NCBI GenBank assembly: GCA_965247075.1
Contig: CBDFGK010000003.1
Location: forward strand, 1,240,001 to 1,304,000
Reading direction: 5' to 3'
DNA: 64,000 bases
Source: CBDFGK01 sp965247075
GTDB lineage: Bacteria > Pseudomonadota > Gammaproteobacteria > Pseudomonadales > Halieaceae
Both the position numbers and the translations under genes were made by a program. How positions within the stretch are numbered: the first letter of the stretch is position 1; each line of letters starts with the position of its first letter. The notes below the pieces were generated by a model. It was not told where the DNA came from and did no database searches. It worked only from the letters and a program-made list of their open reading frames with translations. Positions 41,000 through 49,734 of this stretch are shown here, one piece after another.

Positions 41000-42805
41000 C
41001 TAATTTACCTGTGCAGCATGCGGCGCATTCTTTTGCTGGGCGCGCCACAGCTCGGCATAGAGTTCGTTCTTGTCCAGCAGTTGCTGATGCGAGCCCTGCT
41101 CGGCTATCTGGCCCTGCTGCACGACCAGGATCAGGTCAGAATCGACGACTGTAGAGAGCCGGTGGGCGATCACCAGGCTGGTGTGGCGCTGGGATATTTC
41201 ATGCAGCGCCGCGAGTATGGCCTGCTCAGATTTGCTGTCCAGGGAGGAGGTGGCCTCGTCAAACACCAAAATGGGGGGGCGTTTCAGCAGCGTCCTGGCG
41301 ATGGCGACACGCTGTTTTTCTCCGCCCGACAGTTTCAGGCCGCGCTCGCCGACCATTGTGTCCCTGCCCTCGGGCAATTCGGATATAAAATGATCGAGAT
41401 GGGCCAGGCCGATAGCCTCTGCAACGTCTGCGTCGCTGGCGGTGGGGTTGCCATAACGCACGTTCTCGAACAGGCTGTCATTGAACAGCACGGTATCCTG
41501 AGGCACGATACCAATGGCCTGGCGCAGGGAGTGCTTGGTGATTGTAGCGACATCCTGCCCGTCTATGCTTATCTGTCCGTCGCTGGGGTCATAAAATCGA
41601 AACAGCAGTTTTACCAGTGTGGATTTGCCAGCGCCGCTGGCTCCGACCACGGCAACCTTTTGGCCCGGTTCGATCCTAAAGCTGATACCGCGCAATATCG
41701 GCCGATCCTGCTGGTAGGCGAAGCTGACATTGTCGAATGTAACGCCACCTGCACCAATACGCAGTTCAACTGCGTCGGCTGCATCGACGACATTGGGTTT
41801 GATGGCCAACAGTTCAAACAGTTTTTCGATATTGGCCATGGAGCCCTTGATTTCGCGAAACACGAAGCCGAGGAAATTGAGCGGCAGAAACAACTGAATC
41901 ATAAACTGGTTGATCAACACGAAATCACCCAGGGTCAATGTGCCGTCGCGAACCTGGTTTGCCGCCAGGCCGATCATGCAGGTTTGCGCGATAGCAATGA
42001 TCAGCGCCTGACCACCGTTGAGCCCAAACAGCGACAGGCGGTTCTTGCGCCTGGCCAGCTCCCATTTTTCCAGCTCACTATCGTAACGGTTGGCCTCGAA
42101 ATCTTCATTGGTGAAATATTTCACCGTTTCGAAATTCATCAAACTGTCGACGGCGCGGGTGTTGGATGCTGAGTCAGCCGCATTCATTTCCCGTACAAAG
42201 CGGGTGCGCCACTCGGTGGCGCGGAAAGAAAACAGGCCGTAAATAATGACTGACACCAGTGTGATCAGTGCAAAGCCGGCACCGTAACTCACCAAAAGAA
42301 TGCCTACCACCACGGCAATTTCAAACAGGGTGGGTATGATATTGAAGACGAAAAAGCGCATCAGGAAGCTGACGCCGGTAGTGCCGCGTTCTATGTCCCT
42401 GGCCAGTCCGCCGGTGCGCCGGTTGAGGTGAAAATCCAGATCCAGGGCGTGTACGTGTCGAAAGACCTGCAATCCGACCCTGCGCATGGCCCGTTCAGTG
42501 ACCCGGCCAAAGATTGTGTCGCGCAGCTCGCCGAAGAAAACATTGGCAAAACGCGCCGCCCCATAAGCCAGCACCAGCCCAGCCAGTGCCAGTATGGGAA
42601 GCTGTTGCAGGTTTTGTTCCTGCAGCGCATCGACCAGGTATTTCAGCAGAAAGGGAATCAGGATGACGGCGCCCTTGGCCAACACCAGGCACAGCAGGGC
42701 CAGTGATACGCGGCGTCGGGACTCGCGCAAAAATGGCCATAGATGCGCCAGTACCCACCAGTTCACAGACGCGCCGGGTTCGTGTTCAAAACTACCATGT
42801 CGCAT
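41000..42805 (-). CDS. Atm1-type ABC exporter (fused membrane and ATPase domains)
   Basis: 601 residues. Residues 1 to about 330 contain six membrane helices. The ATPase has Walker A GASGAGKSTL (about 395), the signature LSGGEKQRVAIAR (about 495) and Walker B ILVFDEATSSLDS. The membrane part, with NRRTGGLARDIERGT and TNEDFEANRYD, fits bacterial Atm1/HMT1-like half transporters that export glutathione-linked metals or sulfur compounds from the cytosol. It works as a homodimer. It is 14 bases downstream of an outer-membrane-like gene on the same strand, so the two may be cotranscribed. Confidence 0.9.
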   Translation of the reverse strand: MRHGSFEHEPGASVNWWVLAHLWPFLRESRRRVSLALLCLVLAKGAVILIPFLLKYLVDALQEQNLQQLPILALAGLVLAYGAARFANVFFGELRDTIFGRVTERAMRRVGLQVFRHVHALDLDFHLNRRTGGLARDIERGTTGVSFLMRFFVFNIIPTLFEIAVVVGILLVSYGAGFALITLVSVIIYGLFSFRATEWRTRFVREMNAADSASNTRAVDSLMNFETVKYFTNEDFEANRYDSELEKWELARRKNRLSLFGLNGGQALIIAIAQTCMIGLAANQVRDGTLTLGDFVLINQFMIQLFLPLNFLGFVFREIKGSMANIEKLFELLAIKPNVVDAADAVELRIGAGGVTFDNVSFAYQQDRPILRGISFRIEPGQKVAVVGASGAGKSTLVKLLFRFYDPSDGQISIDGQDVATITKHSLRQAIGIVPQDTVLFNDSLFENVRYGNPTASDADVAEAIGLAHLDHFISELPEGRDTMVGERGLKLSGGEKQRVAIARTLLKRPPILVFDEATSSLDSKSEQAILAALHEISQRHTSLVIAHRLSTVVDSDLILVVQQGQIAEQGSHQQLLDKNELYAELWRAQQKNAPHAAQVN

Positions 42806-42819
42806 GTTTTAGTCCGCTG

Positions 42820-43773
42820 TCATTCACTGCTGAATAGAATTTCGAGGCGAAGTTTGATTGAGGCAACACCTTCCCGCTCCATGTATGGTCTCTGCTTGCG
42901 CCAGGCGTAGCGCGGTTCCACTTCCCAGTACAGCCAGTCCCGCAGAAAATTGTGACGGTAGGCAGCGCCAAAGCCGCGGCTCTTAAGTATATGCGGGGAG
43001 GTCTCGCCGCGAATAAAAGTAAAGCCGCGCAGCGCCGAATGGTCATCGAGTCGTTTTATCAGCGCAATGCGACTGTTCCACTCCGCGCCGTTGGATTCTT
43101 CAGAGTACTCCACCTTGTTGGCCCAGCGCAGTAAAGTTGATGTGTTCACTTTATGGTCTATATCCATCCGCGTCAGAGTGCCGAAACCGTCGCCCCCGAT
43201 CCAGAACAATGCCTCACTAAACCTAAATCGACTGCTTTCCCAAAAAGGTCGCTGGTAGCGATAACGCGTGCCGAGCTTGCCCTTGAGGCCGCTCTTTACA
43301 CCAGCGAATGCAGTAATGCTGGAGTGATTTGCCTGCTCCACCTCGTACTGCAGTCCCAGCGTGGAAGAACCATCTGCGACCATGGCCGGATCGTAGAATT
43401 CGTCGTCAAAGTCGCCCTCGTTACTGAAAAATACCAGGCTAAGTCGCTCGTTGACCCTGGGCAGATGCAGTCGCCCAGTGGCGCGTAACTTCCCGTCGCT
43501 ATCGTCTTCCTCGTCCCATTCGAACTGTGGTCGGATGCGAATTATGGAGCTGGCTGAAGATTCAAGGTCAGACTGAGGATTGCCGAAAAAATTATCGGCC
43601 CAATTGGCCAGTTTATCGACCGAGAGCACGATGCGGTCGTGACTGCTGTCCATCCAGCGTTCTATGTCAGCCGGGCTTGCGGCTGCTGCTTCTTCGGACG
43701 TAACGGGGCAGGACACCGTTATGGCAAAAAGTGCGCGGGCCAGTAAAAAACATCTGTAGACTTGGCTTATCAC
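42820..43773 (-). CDS. Conserved hypothetical outer-membrane-like protein
   Basis: 317 residues. The N-terminal hydrophobic segment (about residues 1-25) is a possible signal peptide. An early soluble part is followed by repeating amphipathic strands rich in Arg, Tyr, Trp and Phe from about residue 75 to the end (RFRFSEALFWIGGDGFGT, WLYWEVEPRYAW). The chain ends RLEILFSSE. The pattern fits a beta-barrel of unknown function. I recognise no named family. It precedes the ABC exporter and diverges from the quinone oxidoreductase gene. Confidence 0.6.
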   Translation of the reverse strand: MISQVYRCFLLARALFAITVSCPVTSEEAAAASPADIERWMDSSHDRIVLSVDKLANWADNFFGNPQSDLESSASSIIRIRPQFEWDEEDDSDGKLRATGRLHLPRVNERLSLVFFSNEGDFDDEFYDPAMVADGSSTLGLQYEVEQANHSSITAFAGVKSGLKGKLGTRYRYQRPFWESSRFRFSEALFWIGGDGFGTLTRMDIDHKVNTSTLLRWANKVEYSEESNGAEWNSRIALIKRLDDHSALRGFTFIRGETSPHILKSRGFGAAYRHNFLRDWLYWEVEPRYAWRKQRPYMEREGVASIKLRLEILFSSE

Positions 43774-43831
43774 GATCCTTCTTGATCTACACTGGGAGTC
43801 TCAAGAGTAACGTTGCTACGGAGAAATAACC

Positions 43832-44803
43832 ATGGTCAAGACAGTACGTCTACATGCAACCGGTGGACCTGAAGTGCTCAGTTATGAAGATGTGGAGCTG
43901 GAGGCACCCGGCCCAGGTATGGTCACGGTTCGCAATCATGCGATTGGCGTTAATTTCATCGATACCTACCATCGCAGCGGGCTCTACCCATTGCCCCTGC
44001 CGATTGGATTGGGTCTGGAAGGAGCTGGAGTGGTCGAAGCGGTGGGTGCGGGCGCCGATCTTGCGGTGGGCGAGCGAGTCGCCTATTGCTCGGCGGGTTT
44101 TGGTGCCTACGCTGAAGCGCTCAACTTGCCGGCGGCCCGCTTGGTGAAAATACCTGCCGGAGTCGATTTTGACGTTGCCGCCGCCGTGGCTCTCAAGGGT
44201 GCGACCGCGGAATACCTGTTACAGCGCACCTATCCCCTGCAAGCGGGCGAAACCTGTTTGTATCACGCTGCCGCCGGTGGGGTTGGGCTGATATTCGGGC
44301 AGTGGGCCAAATCGATTGGGGCGACCGTCATCGGTACCGTGGGCTCGGAGGAAAAAGCGCAACTGGCCAAGGCTCATGGTTATGACCATGTTATCAACTA
44401 CAGGCAAGACAATGTGGTCGAGCGAGTGCTGGAAATCACCGGCGGCGCCAAGTTGCCGGTTGTATACGACGGGGTGGGCAAAGACACTTTCGAAATGTCC
44501 CTGGACTGTCTGCGCCCACGCGGCTTGATGGTGAGCTTTGGCAATGCTTCCGGCTCGCCTGAACCGCTGGATATAATAGTTCTCGCCAACAAGGGCTCTT
44601 TGTATATTACCCGGCCCACCCTGTTGTCATATGTCGCCGATACCGACGAAATGCGCCAGAGCCTGGCAGATGTGTTTGACCGGGTGGTCAGTGGTGCTAT
44701 TAAGGTAGAAGTAAATCAGCGCTATGATTTGGCGGACGTGCAGCAGGCGCACGAGGATCTGGAGGCGCGCCGGACTACCGGTTCCACCATATTGGTGCCC
44801 TGA
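43832..44803 (+). CDS. NADPH:quinone oxidoreductase (zeta-crystallin type)
   Basis: 323 residues of the zinc-independent MDR family. The N-terminal GroES-like domain contains NHAIGVNFIDTYHRSGLYP. The Rossmann domain has AAAGGVGLIFGQWAKSIGA (about residue 147). These match E. coli QorA-like proteins, which reduce quinones with NADPH in the cytosol. The ATG follows GGAG by 8 bases. No catalytic zinc Cys are present, as expected. Fragments of other genes follow rather than an operon partner. Confidence 0.9.
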   Translation: MVKTVRLHATGGPEVLSYEDVELEAPGPGMVTVRNHAIGVNFIDTYHRSGLYPLPLPIGLGLEGAGVVEAVGAGADLAVGERVAYCSAGFGAYAEALNLPAARLVKIPAGVDFDVAAAVALKGATAEYLLQRTYPLQAGETCLYHAAAGGVGLIFGQWAKSIGATVIGTVGSEEKAQLAKAHGYDHVINYRQDNVVERVLEITGGAKLPVVYDGVGKDTFEMSLDCLRPRGLMVSFGNASGSPEPLDIIVLANKGSLYITRPTLLSYVADTDEMRQSLADVFDRVVSGAIKVEVNQRYDLADVQQAHEDLEARRTTGSTILVP

Positions 44804-44810
44804 GGAGATA

Positions 44811-44921
44811 ATGAGCACGCAGCCGGTGGGTCTGCCGCTGGTCAATGCCGAGTCCGTTCAGGTGATAAATTACGGCGCAGGCCAGGAGTACCAGCCCCAT
44901 TTCGACCTTTGCGCGACTTGA
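44811..44921 (+). pseudogene. 2OG-Fe(II) dioxygenase (prolyl 4-hydroxylase-like) scrap
   Basis: 36 codons with VNAESVQVINYGAGQEYQPHFD, matching in character the segment of prolyl-4-hydroxylase-like enzymes that ends in the HxD iron motif (HFD here; quoted in part). A stop follows at once and the second half of the iron site is absent. Too short for usual gene calls. Confidence 0.5.
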
Positions 44922-45051
44922 CAATGTAGAGGTGCGTATCGCTCACCTGGAGCAGAATATTCGCTCTGGTGCGTGGCAGCGGCGCAACAGGGCATTGCTC
45001 GATTTGCAGTACATGGACTATGGTTATCGCGTGCTAGTATTGGAGACTTGA
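44914..45051 (+). pseudogene. C-terminal scrap of an unidentified protein
   Basis: An open frame without its own start reads RLDNVEVRIAHLEQNIRSGA and ends DYGYRVLVLET. It overlaps the dioxygenase scrap in another frame, so the two were fused by a deletion. I do not recognise the source. Confidence 0.3.
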
Positions 45052-45058
45052 AATGCTC

Positions 45059-45076
45059 GGCCGAATTTATTCGACC
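45059..45076. repeat. Short palindrome (GGTCGAATNAATTCGACC family), copy 3
   Basis: GGCCGAATTTATTCGACC lies 15 bases before the amidohydrolase start, with one departure from perfect symmetry. Confidence 0.75.
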
Positions 45077-45090
45077 AATGGAGAGGCGCT

Positions 45091-46824
45091 TTGAAATTCA
45101 CTATTGGACTGCTGGCACTGTCAGGATTCATGCTGGTCGCATGTGCTGAGAAAAGCCCCGAGACCCTCACTGTTGATGCGCGAGCTGAGGTAACGGTATA
45201 TCGCGCCGCCGGCGTTATTACCATGGATGCCATACGGCCCCGTGCTGATTTTGTCGCTGTAGACGGCGCGCACATTGTAGCGGTCGGCAACATACTGGAG
45301 GTAGAGCGCGCCCTCGGCGACAGGCGTTATCGCATCGACAGCCGCTTCGAGGACAAAATCTTGCTGCCCGGCTTTATCGAGCCACACTTGCATCCATATA
45401 TCGCGGGCATTTTGCTGCCCATGACTTTTATAACCCCCCATGACTGGAGTCTGCCAGGTCGGCAAGTGAAGGGTGTGCGGGGCCGCGATGCCTACCTGCA
45501 GCGTCTGGTCGATACCGAGAACGACCTCGACGCTGATCAATGGTTGTGGACCTGGGGTTACCACCAATTTTTCCACGGCGAGCTGACGCGCCCCCACCTG
45601 GATGCTATTTCCTCTTCTCGACCGATTGTTGTCTGGCACCGCTCCTTTCATGAAATCTACCTTAATACCGCTGCCATAGAAGCCCTGGGTGTTGAGCAGG
45701 CAGCGCTAGAGGCACATCCTCAGGCAGATTTGGCAGCGGGGCATTTCTTTGAGAATGGCCTGCAGTTGCTGTTGCCCGAATTGATTCCCCGCTTAATGGA
45801 ACCGCAGCGTTATTTGGCTGCGCTCAGGGATGCCCGTGAAGTTATTCATGCCGGCGGTATCACCACGGTTGGCGATGGTGCGTTTGGCAGCCTCGATCTG
45901 GACAGTGAACTGAGCGCCCTGGTTGCGGCGGGCTGGGATGCGCCACTGACTCCTTTCCGTACATTTTTACTGTTGGATGGGATGACTCTGGGCCGGGCCA
46001 GGGGGCATGAGGAAGTCAGGAAAATGATCGATTACATGCCGCGTAAAAACGGTGATCAAATCCGCTTTTCCCCGCGCCAGGTCAAGCTGTTTGCCGATGG
46101 TGCTGCCTATTCACAGTTGATGCAGATGAGCGAGCCGTACCTGGACGGTCACGAGGGTGAATGGCTGATGGAGCCGCAAGAGTTGGAGGCAGCCGCGCGG
46201 GTGTACTGGAAGGCAGGCTTCCAGATACATGTGCATGTCAATGGAGATCGAGGACTGGACAGCACCATGGATATTCTGCAGACCTTGCAGGAGGAAAATC
46301 CACGCGACGATCACCGTTTTACCATTCACCACATGGCCTACGCACGGGCAGACCAGGCGCAGCGGCTGGCGGATTTAGGTGGTATGGTACAAGCCAATCC
46401 CTACTACCTGTGGGCGCTGGGTGACAAATATTCAGAAGTTGGCCTGGGCCGACAGCGCGCGTCACACATGGTGCCGCTGAATAGTTTTGTTCGCACCGGC
46501 ATGCGGGTGGCGTTTCATTCGGACTTTACCATGGCACCGGCGCAGCCGCTGCTTTTGGCCTGGGCGGCAGCCACGCGTATGACGGCTGAAGGTAATATTC
46601 TGGCATTGGATGAGCGCATCACCCTGCAGCAGGCGCTGCGCGGCATTACCATTGATGCGGCCTACCAGATAGGGCAGGAAGCTGGTTTGGGCAGTATTGA
46701 GGTTGGCAAGAAGGCGGACTTTACCGTGCTGGAGCAAGATCCTTTTGAGGTGCCGCTGGAGTCGCTCAAGGATATCCCCATTTGGGGTACGGTATTTGAA
46801 GGTAGGTTGTACCCCCTGGACTGA
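45091..46824 (+). CDS. Amidohydrolase family 3 lipoprotein, second member
   Basis: 577 residues from TTG 45091, with GGAGAGG upstream. The lipoprotein signal ends GFMLVAC. Metal motifs include GFIEPHLHPY (about residue 95, where the usual HTH is HLH), a VKLFADGAAYS segment (about 330), FQIHVHVNGDRG (about 372), FTIHHMAY and FHSDFTMAP. It is a periplasmic hydrolase of unknown substrate, related at distance to the one at 20116. The next gene starts 9 bases later and may be cotranscribed. Confidence 0.88.
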   Translation: MKFTIGLLALSGFMLVACAEKSPETLTVDARAEVTVYRAAGVITMDAIRPRADFVAVDGAHIVAVGNILEVERALGDRRYRIDSRFEDKILLPGFIEPHLHPYIAGILLPMTFITPHDWSLPGRQVKGVRGRDAYLQRLVDTENDLDADQWLWTWGYHQFFHGELTRPHLDAISSSRPIVVWHRSFHEIYLNTAAIEALGVEQAALEAHPQADLAAGHFFENGLQLLLPELIPRLMEPQRYLAALRDAREVIHAGGITTVGDGAFGSLDLDSELSALVAAGWDAPLTPFRTFLLLDGMTLGRARGHEEVRKMIDYMPRKNGDQIRFSPRQVKLFADGAAYSQLMQMSEPYLDGHEGEWLMEPQELEAAARVYWKAGFQIHVHVNGDRGLDSTMDILQTLQEENPRDDHRFTIHHMAYARADQAQRLADLGGMVQANPYYLWALGDKYSEVGLGRQRASHMVPLNSFVRTGMRVAFHSDFTMAPAQPLLLAWAAATRMTAEGNILALDERITLQQALRGITIDAAYQIGQEAGLGSIEVGKKADFTVLEQDPFEVPLESLKDIPIWGTVFEGRLYPLD

Positions 46825-46833
46825 GGAGCTGTC

Positions 46834-47514
46834 GTGGAAAACATTTCCAGTTTGTTAACTCAGGTTCTGTTCGTTCTTGTCGTATTGGTGCTGCCGGTTA
46901 TCTGGTGGTTCAACCGCCCCCGTGAACAGACCTTGTCCGGCCACTATGACAGGTTGAAGTTTAAATCCATGGACACTGCTGAATTTCAGCGCTTTCTCAA
47001 GGTCGATCACTTCGCCCTGTTGGCGAAGAGCTGGTTGAGCTCCGGTACAACCAGTGAATCGCACGTCGGTCGTTTTGAGAATATGGACATGGCTCAGTTC
47101 ACCCTCAGTCAGTCCGATGGTTCACCGACAGGTAGACACCAGACTGTTACTTTTATCAAGGGTGAAGTTACCTTGCCGCAGTTTCTGTTGCGACCTGAGA
47201 ATATAAAGGACAAGGTGCTGGATCGATTCAAATCGGTAGATATCGATTTTGATAGCCATCCGCACTTCAGCGAGGCCTACCAATTGGAAGCGATGGATGA
47301 GGCAGCGGCACGGCACTTCTTTACCGACCGGTTGCTGGATTACTTGCAGGAGCATACCGGCTTCTCAATCGAGACCAGCGGCAGCGATGTACTGGTTTTT
47401 CGCGAGTACAAGCGAGTCAATAGCGCCGCCGACATCGATGTGCAGTTGCGTCTGGCACACAACCTGTACCAGCGGCTTTTGGAGCTGGGTCAGCACTCTG
47501 ATTTGGTCGAATAA
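46834..47514 (+). CDS. Hypothetical protein with one N-terminal membrane helix
   Basis: 226 residues from GTG 46834. A single hydrophobic helix (LLTQVLFVLVVLVLPVIWWF, about residues 7-26) precedes a soluble cytoplasmic or periplasmic domain of about 200 residues. I recognise no motif. It follows the amidohydrolase by 9 bases on the same strand. Its stop codon lies in the palindrome at 47505-47519. Confidence 0.7.
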   Translation: MENISSLLTQVLFVLVVLVLPVIWWFNRPREQTLSGHYDRLKFKSMDTAEFQRFLKVDHFALLAKSWLSSGTTSESHVGRFENMDMAQFTLSQSDGSPTGRHQTVTFIKGEVTLPQFLLRPENIKDKVLDRFKSVDIDFDSHPHFSEAYQLEAMDEAAARHFFTDRLLDYLQEHTGFSIETSGSDVLVFREYKRVNSAADIDVQLRLAHNLYQRLLELGQHSDLVE

Positions 47515-47519
47515 ATTGG
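47505..47519. repeat. Half of a GGTCGAATNAATTCGACC palindrome, copy 4
   Basis: GGTCGAATAAATTGG keeps the left arm and centre of the family and includes the stop codon of the preceding gene. The right arm is degraded. Confidence 0.5.
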
Positions 47520-47540
47520 CTCTTTTGAATTCTGTGTGAG

Positions 47541-47834
47541 TCAGACAGCAAGCGTACGCTGAACGTGCTCTGGATCGGCCTGGATCATACGCAGATAGTT
47601 AGCTGTTGCAGCGTCGGGTTTACGTTTGCCCTGCTCCCAACCTTTGATTGTATCGAGGCTCAATTGAAATGAACGCGCGAAAACGGCCTGAGGCATTCCA
47701 GTACTGGCACGAATGGCTTTGATTTCCGTTGGGCTCAACACAACATAGACGGAATTCGGCGTCGAGGTGCCTTTAGCAACATTCACCGCCTCTTTCAGAT
47801 TGGCGTTGAGCTCCTTAAACAGCTTGTCGTCCAT
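47541..47834 (-). CDS. NadS-like HTH antitoxin
   Basis: 97 residues from ATG 47834; an upstream start is less likely because this one overlaps the toxin end as usual. The C-terminal XRE helix-turn-helix reads STGMPQAVFARSFQLSLDTI then KGWEQGKRKPDAATANYLRM, as in NadS/HigA-2-type antitoxins. It should repress its operon and block the cognate RelE-like toxin. The upstream toxin gene is truncated at its 5' end, so this antitoxin has no working partner here. Confidence 0.82.
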   Translation of the reverse strand: MDDKLFKELNANLKEAVNVAKGTSTPNSVYVVLSPTEIKAIRASTGMPQAVFARSFQLSLDTIKGWEQGKRKPDAATANYLRMIQADPEHVQRTLAV

Positions 47835-48033
47835 CACGTGTCTCCTGACCAAATTCATTGATGATCGCAGCGACGTGTTTTTTCAACTGAGCCTTTTGCA
47901 CATTGGTCATATTTTCCTGATCGGCTTGCGCGTAAATCAGCAACAGCAGAATCGGTTTGTCCTCATTGTGATAGTAGTAAATCACTCGAGTACCCCCGCT
48001 TTTGCCTCCGCCTGGCCTGATTCGTCGGGCGGT
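47815..48033 (-). pseudogene. RelE/HigB-2-type toxin, C-terminal remnant
   Basis: An open frame with no start reads RRIRPGGGKSGGTRVIYYYH then NEDKPILLLLIYAQADQENM, typical of the C-terminal two thirds of toxins paired with NadS-like antitoxins. It ends 20 bases inside the antitoxin start. The frame meets a stop directly at the end of the HNH gene, and roughly 40 N-terminal residues are missing. Confidence 0.75.
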
Positions 48034-48588
48034 TCAGGCCGCCCAGTTGCGATGGTTTGAGAATTGCAGGCGCAGATAATCCATCTGGTCGCCAAGGATT
48101 CGGTCCCGGCCCAGAAAGGTGTATTCCCAGGGATTGGGTGTAAAAGGCACCGCCAGCAATGGCATGTTTGCCTCTTCCGGCGTGCGGCTGCCCTTGCGAT
48201 TATTACAGCAGCGACAGGCGGTCACACAGTTGGCCCACAAGTTTGCGCCGCCTCGACTAACTGGCAACACATGATCCCGCGTGAGCTGGCTGCGGTGCAA
48301 TTCATGTCCACAATACAGACACATGTGTTGGTCGCGGCGAAACAGGGCGCGGTTATTGAGGGTAATGGAGAAGTTGCCCCTGATCTTGCCACGCACCGCG
48401 ATAATAGGTTGTATGGCGAGCACAGATTGCTCTCCAGTGATGCGCTGGATGCCGCCGTGCAGGGTGATAGCCGGATCGCCCAGCCCCCAGGAAATATCTC
48501 CCTTGGAATAGCTGGTCGCCGCTTCTTCAGGGCTACACCAACCCCGCGGTTGTCCCGCCAGATCGAGCCTTAGTATTGCCAGTGACAT
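48034..48588 (-). CDS. HNH endonuclease family protein
   Basis: 184 residues. The HNH zinc/catalytic core reads CLYCGHELHRSQLTRDHVLP then SRGG, NCVTACRCCNNRKG (residues about 90-135): two CxxC zinc pairs, the His of RDHV and the Asn of the NxxxxC helix. Such single-copy HNH proteins are common on gammaproteobacterial chromosomes and their role is not established. Its 3' end abuts a truncated toxin gene. Confidence 0.88.
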   Translation of the reverse strand: MSLAILRLDLAGQPRGWCSPEEAATSYSKGDISWGLGDPAITLHGGIQRITGEQSVLAIQPIIAVRGKIRGNFSITLNNRALFRRDQHMCLYCGHELHRSQLTRDHVLPVSRGGANLWANCVTACRCCNNRKGSRTPEEANMPLLAVPFTPNPWEYTFLGRDRILGDQMDYLRLQFSNHRNWAA

Positions 48589-48870
48589 GTGGTGCTTTAC
48601 TCATGTAGCAATGGTCACAAACTGTATACCGCATATTGACGATTTAGGCCAGTAAGAGTCTTTTCCAATACGGAATAATGAAATGGAAAATACTGTAGGA
48701 CCTGGATACCATCCGGTTTCACAAGAATATTGCGAGGTGGGGTTCAATCTACGTCACAGGCTCAAAGCCTCAGGGCCGAAACAAACTCACCACCTCACCT
48801 GGTGCACTGATGGCTAAGCAGTACATCAAGAGAGACACAAGGGCCGAATCAGCGTGCCCTCCGGGTAATA
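48589..48870. other. Gap without a recognisable gene
   Basis: Between the HNH gene and psd there are only frames shorter than 30 codons, no tRNA-like fold I could support and no clear terminator. Confidence 0.5.
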
Positions 48871-49731
48871 TTATTCGAGCGCGTTGGTGATGCATGCCAG
48901 GGCTTCACCCAGGCGGGTGGGAGTGTTGGCTGTGTAGCTGTCCTGCCAGGCGATGCTGTTTTCGGGGAATAACAGGATCACGGTTGAGCCCAGCTTGAAG
49001 CGCCCCATCTCCTCGCCCCTGGCGAGCTTGACGCCGGCCGGTGCCCGCTTGAAATCGATGGTTTTCGGATCCTTGCTGGGCGGCGCTACCTGGCCGGACC
49101 AGACCGTCTCAATGCCGGCCACGATCATCGCCCCTACTAACACCATGGCCATAGGGCCGAGCTCGGTGTCGAAATAACACACCAGTCGCTCGTTGCGGGC
49201 AAACAGCAGATCGACGCTGTCGGCAGTTACCCGGTTGACCGAATAGAGATCCCCAGGCAAGTAAGCCTGCGCGCTTAGCTCGCCGGCTATCGGCATATGA
49301 ACGCGGTGATAATCCCGCGGCGACAGGTAGATGGTGGCGAACTGCCCATTCTCAAAAACGGCAGCCCTGGCCTCGTCCGCCAGTAGTTCTGCGGCGCTGT
49401 AGGAACGCCCCTTGGCCTGAAAAATACGGCCATTTTCAATACTACCCAGCTGGCTGATCGCACCGTCGGCCGGGCAGGTGATCAGGCTTGCATCGCTGTC
49501 AATGGGCCGCGCTTCTGCTTGCAGAGCGCGGGTGAAGAAAGCATTAAAACTGGGGTAGTTCTCCAGTTCTGGCTCCGCCGCTTCGTTCATGTTTACCTTG
49601 AAATGATTGGCGAACAGCTTGATCAAAAAGTTTTTGAACCACTCAATCTCGGTATCAGCCAACCAACCGGCAAGGCGCGACAATTGGTGTTGCGGCAACA
49701 GGTGCTGCAGGACAATAAACAGTTGATCCAT
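48871..49731 (-). CDS. psd: Phosphatidylserine decarboxylase proenzyme
   Basis: 286 residues. It converts phosphatidylserine to phosphatidylethanolamine at the inner membrane. The self-cleavage site LGST is present (KLGSTVILLF, Ser near 249), where the Ser becomes the pyruvoyl group of the alpha chain. Other family segments are YLSPRDYHRVHMPI with catalytic His residues and an Asp-rich N-terminal third. Length is normal. The start lies 3 bases after the end of the upstream sulfurtransferase gene, so the two form an operon. Confidence 0.95.
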   Translation of the reverse strand: MDQLFIVLQHLLPQHQLSRLAGWLADTEIEWFKNFLIKLFANHFKVNMNEAAEPELENYPSFNAFFTRALQAEARPIDSDASLITCPADGAISQLGSIENGRIFQAKGRSYSAAELLADEARAAVFENGQFATIYLSPRDYHRVHMPIAGELSAQAYLPGDLYSVNRVTADSVDLLFARNERLVCYFDTELGPMAMVLVGAMIVAGIETVWSGQVAPPSKDPKTIDFKRAPAGVKLARGEEMGRFKLGSTVILLFPENSIAWQDSYTANTPTRLGEALACITNALE

Positions 49732-49734
49732 GAA

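Noticed and set aside
48028..48044. GC-rich hairpin as a terminator after the HNH gene
   Set aside because: Stem GGGCGG/CCGCCC is present but no T-run follows in the direction of transcription.
48740..48780. tRNA-like GGGTTCAATC segment
   Set aside because: No matching T-stem, anticodon stem or acceptor pairing around it.
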